A DNA stretch of 11,545 bases from Geobacter sp. UBA6802. GTDB lineage: Bacteria; Desulfobacterota; Desulfuromonadia; Geobacterales; Pseudopelobacteraceae. The DNA lies in contig DKFG01000086.1 of assembly GCA_002452325.1 (NCBI GenBank), forward strand, positions 1 through 11,545. The letters are read 5' to 3'. The position numbers and the translations under genes are program-made. The notes beneath the pieces were generated by a model, which was not told where the DNA came from, did no database searches, and saw only the letters and a list, made by a program, of their open reading frames with translations. This document shows positions 7,075 to 11,545 of this stretch, one piece after another; positions within the stretch are counted from its first letter, which is position 1, and each line of letters starts with the position of its first letter.

Positions 7075-7850
7075 TGACGTTGATCTCCATCATCATACCC
7101 TGCTACAACCAGGGGCCGTATCTGGCAGAATCGATCGGTTCAGTGCTGGCATCAGACCATGATGAGCTTGAGATCATTGTGGTGGATGACGGTTCCACTG
7201 ATCCTGAGACCTGCCAGGTTCTGGACAGCTTGGACTACCCCCAAACCCGGTTGATCCGGCAGAAGAATCAGGGGCTGGCCGCTGCCCGCAACAGCGGGAT
7301 TGCTGAAGCCCAAGGGCGGTACATCCTGCCGCTGGATGCCGACGACCGGATCGGGCCGCAGTACCTCAGTCAGGCGGTGGCAGCCCTGGAGGCAGATGCG
7401 AACCTGGGGATTGTCTACTGCCGGGCCGAGAAGTTCGGTGCAGAGCAGGGCCCCTGGCGGCTGGCCCCTTTTTCTCGCTGGCGGATGGCGTTGGGGAACG
7501 TGATTTTCTGCTCAGCGGTCTACCGCTGGGATGACTGGGATGCGGTGGGCGGCTATGATGAGAGTCTGCGTCGAGGGTGGGAGGATTGGGATTTCTGGCT
7601 TGGTATTCTGGGGCTGGGCAGAGGTGTACTCTGTCTGCCGCAGGTTGGATTCTATTACCGGAAGAACGCCGGCTCTATGGCGGCTGGTATGACGGCAGAT
7701 GAAAAGCTGGATCTGCATTGCCGGATGATCGTTGAACATGGGCGCTTCTTTGGCGGATGGGGGCTGGTGCTTGAGTTGTTGCTGCCCATGTATTATCGAT
7801 TGGCCGACAGTCGGCTCTATCGGATGATCAAGAAAGGTCTCGGGCGTTAG
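7074..7850 (+). CDS. GT2-family glycosyltransferase
   Basis: A 258-residue GT-A fold glycosyltransferase of family GT2, acting on the cytoplasmic face of the membrane. Visible motifs in order are ISIIIPCYNQGPYLAESI at the N-terminus, IIVVDDGSTD for the nucleotide, NQGLAAARNSGI, the metal-binding PLDADD (Asp88, Asp90) and the catalytic GWEDWDFWL (Glu170, Asp171). Length is somewhat short but every conserved block is present, so the gene looks intact. No transmembrane segment is convincing; the hydrophobic patch near 225-240 may be peripheral. ATG7074 shares one base with the preceding stop (TGATG), and a purine-rich GGGGAG ends three bases before it. GC content is high, like the following genes. 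Donor and acceptor are unknown. Confidence 0.92.
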   Translation: MTLISIIIPCYNQGPYLAESIGSVLASDHDELEIIVVDDGSTDPETCQVLDSLDYPQTRLIRQKNQGLAAARNSGIAEAQGRYILPLDADDRIGPQYLSQAVAALEADANLGIVYCRAEKFGAEQGPWRLAPFSRWRMALGNVIFCSAVYRWDDWDAVGGYDESLRRGWEDWDFWLGILGLGRGVLCLPQVGFYYRKNAGSMAAGMTADEKLDLHCRMIVEHGRFFGGWGLVLELLLPMYYRLADSRLYRMIKKGLGR

Positions 7851-7851
7851 G

Positions 7852-9048
7852 ATGAGGATTGTTTTTCTGGCACCATTCGGCATCAGGCCTAAGGGGTCGT
7901 TGCAGGCACGGATGTTGCCGCTGGCCAGAGAGCTGCAGCGGCGCGGCCATGAGCTGGAGATCATTGCGCCACCCTACACCAATCCTGAAGACAGCGGTCT
8001 GGTGGAGGTGCTTGAGGGGATAACCCTGCGCAATGTCCGGCTGGGGCCGACAGGCGGTCCACTGGCTGCTCCGTTGATTGCCTGGCGGATGCTGCGGGCG
8101 GCTCTTAACCTGCAGCCGGATCTGATCCACCTGTTCAAGCCCAAGGGGTACGGCGGACTGGCTGCCATGGCGCTGGCCGGTATGCGGCTGCTCGGTATCA
8201 GGACACCGCTGCTGGTGGTTGACAGTGATGACCGCGAGGGGAGTGGTGGCATGAATGACCTGCATCCCTACAGCTGGCCGGAGAAGCGGCTGTTCAGCCT
8301 GCAGGAACAGTGGCTGACTCGCTGGGCAAACGGTGTGACGGTGGCCTCCCGATCGCTGGAATCGCTGGCCTGGGGCATGGGGGCCCGGCCTGAAGCAACG
8401 CTGTATCTGCCCAATGGTCCGGTGGTTCGTCCGGTCGGTAGTCGGCAACAGGGGCGTCGCCGTTTCGGGTTTGGAACAAAGCAGCCGGTGCTGCTGCTGT
8501 ATACCCGTTTCTTTGAGTTTGATCAGCAGCGGCTGTACACGGTGCTTGAACAGCTCTGCAGCCGGATGCCGCAGCTGCGGTTGCTGGTGGTGGGCAAAGG
8601 GCAGTATGGAGAGGAAAACATGTTGGAACAGGTGGCTGACGAGCGTGGTTTTGGTGATCAGATTACCTGTGCCGGGTGGGTCAAGCCTGAACAGTTGCCG
8701 GATTGCCTGGCAGCGGCAGATGCAGCCCTCTACCTGTTTGATGATACCCTGATCAACCGTACCAAATGCCCGGCCAAACTGGCAGAACTGGCAGCCTGCG
8801 GCATCCCGACCGCTGCCGAGCGGGTGGGGCAGATTGCAGACTATCTCCAGCATGGTGAATCCGGCCTGCTGGTGGAGTCCGGTGATGTTGACGGGCTGGT
8901 GCAGGCAGTGCAACGCCTGTTGACGGAACATGCCTTTGCAGAACAGATTGGTCGGGCTGCCAGACAGCGGATGGCCACGGTCTTTGGCTGGGAGCGGAGG
9001 GCGCAGGAGTTGGATCGGCTCTATCAACGGCTGGTGATGGCATGTTGA
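7852..9048 (+). CDS. GT4-family glycosyltransferase with DxDDxE motif
   Basis: A 398-residue GT-B fold enzyme of family GT4. The N-terminal domain begins MRIVFLAPFGIRPKGSLQAR and contains DSDDREGSGGMND (124-136), a motif I associate with a subgroup seen in polysaccharide clusters. The donor domain has LLLYTRFFEFD, LLVVGKGQYGEEN and the donor-site segment NRTKCPAKLAELAACG (302-317). In that segment the first Glu of the usual EX7E pair is absent and Glu312 is the likely second one, so sugar-nucleotide contacts probably differ from classic GT4 enzymes. It starts one base after the previous stop and overlaps the YfhO-like gene by seven bases. A long reading frame on the opposite strand here is only a GC-driven shadow. 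Sugar specificity is unknown. Confidence 0.9.
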   Translation: MRIVFLAPFGIRPKGSLQARMLPLARELQRRGHELEIIAPPYTNPEDSGLVEVLEGITLRNVRLGPTGGPLAAPLIAWRMLRAALNLQPDLIHLFKPKGYGGLAAMALAGMRLLGIRTPLLVVDSDDREGSGGMNDLHPYSWPEKRLFSLQEQWLTRWANGVTVASRSLESLAWGMGARPEATLYLPNGPVVRPVGSRQQGRRRFGFGTKQPVLLLYTRFFEFDQQRLYTVLEQLCSRMPQLRLLVVGKGQYGEENMLEQVADERGFGDQITCAGWVKPEQLPDCLAAADAALYLFDDTLINRTKCPAKLAELAACGIPTAAERVGQIADYLQHGESGLLVESGDVDGLVQAVQRLLTEHAFAEQIGRAARQRMATVFGWERRAQELDRLYQRLVMAC

Positions 9049-11513
9049 GACAGCGACGTGGCAGTGACCTGCTGATGCTGCTGCTTTTGCTGGTGGGGCT
9101 GACGGCCCTGTTCAGTCCGATCCTGTTCACCACCAAGATCGTGCGGGCGCCGGATATTCTCAACGAGTTCTACTGGGGGGTCTACCAATCCTACGGCAAA
9201 CCGCTCTGGTCCATGCTGCGGGTGGATCTGGCCACTGCCGACTGGAACCCGTACATCAACAGCGGCCACAGTAATGACGGCGGCATGGCCTCCATGCAGT
9301 TCGTCTTCCCTTACCGGCTGATCTTCGGCCTGATCCCGGCGCCAGCCAGTGTGGCCTGGTTTATGGTGCTGCACCTGTTTCTTGGCGGTGCCGGTACCTA
9401 CCTCTATTGCCGTCTGGTGGGCTGCAGCCGGGTTGCAGCCCTGTTCGGCGGATTTATCTTCGCGTTTTGTACGGAAAATGCCTCCCTGATCAATGCCGGC
9501 CATGTGATGAAGATCGCCACCATTGCCCATGCGCCGTGGGTCTTCTACTTCCTTGAAAAAGGCTTCCGCACCGACCGCCTGTTTGCCTACCTCTGTGCCG
9601 GTCTGGTGCTGACCCTGCAGTTCTTCAACACCCACTGGCAGATCGCCTTCTACACCTGTCTGGGGGTGGGGGTCTACGGCATCCTGCGGCTGCTGGAGCA
9701 GATCCGGCATGGAGAGCCCGGCATCAAGACCGGACGGACCCTGCTGCTGGGTCTGACCATGGTGCTGTTCTTTCTGTCGGCCTCGGCCATCTCCCTGGCA
9801 CCGTTGGCGGCCTGGTCAAAGGATACCAACCGCGGGGTCCACTCCGGCGCCAACCAGGGCAAGGGGGGCTTGCAGCGGGAAGAGGCGATGATGTGGTCGC
9901 TGCCGCCGGAAGAGGCGTTGGCTCTGGTGGTGCCGGGACTGTTCGGTCTTTCCCGGCAGGAGGGGGGAGATCAACCCAGGCCGGATCAGACCTACTACTG
10001 GGGCAGGATGTTCTTTACCCAGACCGCCTCCTACTTTGGTCTGTTGCCCTGGCTGCTGCTGCCGTTACCGCTACTCTTTCGTAACGACCGGGTCACCACG
10101 GCCGCCCTGATTGCAGTGGTCGGCGGTCTGCTGTTCTCCATGGGTAAATACACCCCGTTCTACCAGCTGCTGTATGACTATCTGCCCGGTGTCAGCCGGT
10201 TTCGGGTGCCCAAGATGATGCTGTTTATGACCGCACTGGGGCTGGCGGTGCTGACTGCCCGGGGGATCGACCTGCTGCGCGATGAGCGGATAGCCGCTTC
10301 CGGCAGGATTCAGCGCTGGACTTGGTGGGTGCTGGCCTTTCCGTTGGGTCTGGGGTTGCTGCTGGGGATCGAGAAGCTGTTCGGGCCGTCGCTGCGCGGC
10401 TGGTTGATGGACTGGCTGGCCCAGCCCACCCGCTATCAGGCAGGTGGGGCCGGGATTGCAGCCCAGCGCTGGTTCACCATTGAACAGGAGACCGGCATTG
10501 CCTTGGCCCAGGCCAGCCTGCTGGCGCTTGTACTGTTGGCAATGGTACGGCGCAGACTGGCAGTCTGGCTGGGCTTGGCCAGCCTGCTGCTGGTGTTGAC
10601 CGCCGACCTCTGGCGCGTCAACCGCTGGTTTCTGGTGTTGACCAATCCACCGGTGCGGGGCGAGGTGGCCCTGACCCCGGCCATGCAGTGGATCAAGGAG
10701 CAGGGGCAAGGGTCAAGGCCGCGCACTGAGCCTGTCGAAGTGGTCAAGGGTCAAGATAATGAGGTGCCGTTGTACCGCACCTTGCCGCTGGGGGAGCGAG
10801 ATCCGATGGGATATGCCGCTGCCGGTATCCCGGTGCTGTTTACGGCAAATGCGGTTCAGAAGGTGCGTTGGCAGGAGTATCTGGACCGGCTGTCGTTGCA
10901 ATCGCGTATGCCGGATTTCATGAACCTGCGTTGGCTGGTCTATGATCAGAACCTGTACGAGCAGCAGAAAGACCATTTTGGCGAGCGGTACCGGACCGTG
11001 TTCAGCAACGGCAAGGAGATAATTCTTGAAAACCGTCAGGTGCTGCCCAAGGCCTGGCTGGTGTCTCGAGCTGAACTGGAGGCTGATCCGGTAAAGCGGT
11101 TACAACGGATGCTGGCACCGGGTTTTGATCCGGCCCGACTGGCATTGGTGGAGTCTGCTCCTCCGTTTGCATTGGCCGGTACTGATCAGCTTGGAAAGGT
11201 GCAGGTTAAAACATACAAACCAGCCGAGATGTCGCTTGCTGCCGAGATAACAGCTAACTCGCTGCTGGTGGTGGGTGAAAAATATTATCAGGGCTGGATA
11301 GCAACCGTGGACGGTAAACCGACCGAGATCGTGCCGGTCAATCATACCCTGCGCGGTGTCTATCTCGCACCCGGTAACCATACGGTCGCGTTTCGTTTTG
11401 ATCCGTTGCCGTTCAGGATCGGCAAGTGGTTAACACTCGGTTCCTTTGCCCTGTTTGGCCTTGTTGCCCTGCGGGAGTGGTTTCTGCACAGGAGCAGCAG
11501 CAATGTCGTGTGA
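9042..11513 (+). CDS. YfhO-family membrane protein with an in-frame repeat insertion
   Basis: A large inner-membrane protein of 823 residues, in the range of YfhO-family proteins, which have a GT-C-like architecture and are linked to glycosylation of cell-surface polymers. About a dozen hydrophobic segments occupy residues 9-530 (the first about 9-29), a soluble region probably outside the membrane spans about 535-790, and one last helix lies near the C-terminus. The first outer loop has the family pattern APDILNEFYWG...ADWNPYINSGHSNDGG, likely around the active site. Residues about 554-572 (GSRPRTEPVEVVKGQ and flanks) are not family sequence: they are the translation of the composite repeat, inserted in frame between MQWIKE and NEVPLYRTLPLG. 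The stop TGA at 11511-11513 also lies within another repeat copy. ATG9042 overlaps the preceding gene by seven bases. Whether it transfers sugar or serves another role here is inference. Confidence 0.88.
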   Translation: MLRQRRGSDLLMLLLLLVGLTALFSPILFTTKIVRAPDILNEFYWGVYQSYGKPLWSMLRVDLATADWNPYINSGHSNDGGMASMQFVFPYRLIFGLIPAPASVAWFMVLHLFLGGAGTYLYCRLVGCSRVAALFGGFIFAFCTENASLINAGHVMKIATIAHAPWVFYFLEKGFRTDRLFAYLCAGLVLTLQFFNTHWQIAFYTCLGVGVYGILRLLEQIRHGEPGIKTGRTLLLGLTMVLFFLSASAISLAPLAAWSKDTNRGVHSGANQGKGGLQREEAMMWSLPPEEALALVVPGLFGLSRQEGGDQPRPDQTYYWGRMFFTQTASYFGLLPWLLLPLPLLFRNDRVTTAALIAVVGGLLFSMGKYTPFYQLLYDYLPGVSRFRVPKMMLFMTALGLAVLTARGIDLLRDERIAASGRIQRWTWWVLAFPLGLGLLLGIEKLFGPSLRGWLMDWLAQPTRYQAGGAGIAAQRWFTIEQETGIALAQASLLALVLLAMVRRRLAVWLGLASLLLVLTADLWRVNRWFLVLTNPPVRGEVALTPAMQWIKEQGQGSRPRTEPVEVVKGQDNEVPLYRTLPLGERDPMGYAAAGIPVLFTANAVQKVRWQEYLDRLSLQSRMPDFMNLRWLVYDQNLYEQQKDHFGERYRTVFSNGKEIILENRQVLPKAWLVSRAELEADPVKRLQRMLAPGFDPARLALVESAPPFALAGTDQLGKVQVKTYKPAEMSLAAEITANSLLVVGEKYYQGWIATVDGKPTEIVPVNHTLRGVYLAPGNHTVAFRFDPLPFRIGKWLTLGSFALFGLVALREWFLHRSSSNVV
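10703..10757 (-). repeat. Composite heptamer-palindrome repeat, copy B, inside a gene
   Basis: The 24-base core at 10719-10742 is the exact reverse complement of copies A and C. Heptamers GGGGCAA and GGGTCAA lie to its left, and GTCAA plus GGGTCAA to its right. The copy keeps the host gene's reading frame and adds about 19 codons. Of the six possible frames across the core only one contains a stop, so most in-frame insertions would be tolerated. Confidence 0.88.
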
Positions 11514-11545
11514 CCCTTGCCCACTTCGACAGGCTCAGTGCGCGG
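11511..11545 (+). repeat. Composite heptamer-palindrome repeat, copy C, cut by window end
   Basis: TGACCC and TTGCCCA heptamers precede the identical 24-base core at 11522-11545. The first bases of the repeat, TGA, form the stop codon of the YfhO-like gene. The orientation is the same as copy A, about 11.4 kb upstream. The right arm lies outside the window. Confidence 0.85.

Noticed and set aside
7828..9027. A 399-codon reading frame on the - strand opposite the GT4 gene
   Set aside because: Its translation is rich in Gln, His and Pro with no family motifs, while the + strand frame encodes a complete GT4. It is a shadow of GC-rich coding DNA.
9024..10709. Two long - strand frames (9024-9710 and 10071-10709) opposite the YfhO-like gene
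   Set aside because: Low-complexity Gln/His/Gly-rich translations without recognisable domains; the + strand protein is clearly the real one.

Overview
The window is a densely packed, single-strand operon for building a cell-surface polysaccharide (O-antigen, capsule or exopolysaccharide type). All nine genes lie on the + strand. Gaps between them are at most about 25 bases, and several junctions are ATGA, TGATG or longer overlaps, so co-transcription and translational coupling are likely. The style suggests a Geobacter-like member of the Desulfuromonadota: mid-to-high GC, DxDDxE-type GT4 enzymes, a winged-helix regulator of the EPS-associated kind inside the cluster, and invasive heptamer/palindrome repeats. 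That assignment rests on remembered family resemblance, not on a search.

Layout. Bases 1-116 are almost entirely repeat: four tandem GGGTCAA-type heptamers and one copy of a composite palindromic repeat that runs up to the first gene. Next come a GT4 glycosyltransferase (117-1274), a winged-helix regulator with a C-terminal Rossmann-like domain (1300-1926), and GDP-L-fucose synthase (1916-2881). A stretch of visibly lower GC follows (about 2882-6000) with a Wzx-type flippase (2901-4211), a GT11 alpha-1,2-fucosyltransferase (4208-5083) and the GT2 half of a two-domain GT2-GT4 enzyme (5080-7074). GC jumps back up almost exactly at the seam between its two domains. The high-GC remainder holds a GT2 (7074-7850), a GT4 (7852-9048) and a large YfhO-family membrane protein (9042-11513).

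How the genes fit together. The fucose synthase makes GDP-L-fucose; its partner GDP-mannose 4,6-dehydratase (gmd) is not in the window. The GT11 enzyme would use that donor, and the other four glycosyltransferase domains plus the fucosyltransferase would assemble a lipid-linked oligosaccharide. The flippase would move it across the inner membrane. The YfhO-like protein may modify the product on the periplasmic side. No obvious Wzy polymerase or priming transferase is present.

The most unusual content is the composite repeat, present three times with an identical 24-base core. One copy overruns the expected start of the first gene. One is inserted in frame in the YfhO-like gene and is translated. 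One supplies that gene's stop codon and runs off the end of the window. The second notable point is the apparent low-GC cassette whose right edge falls inside a single reading frame, suggesting that the GT2-GT4 protein arose by recombination.
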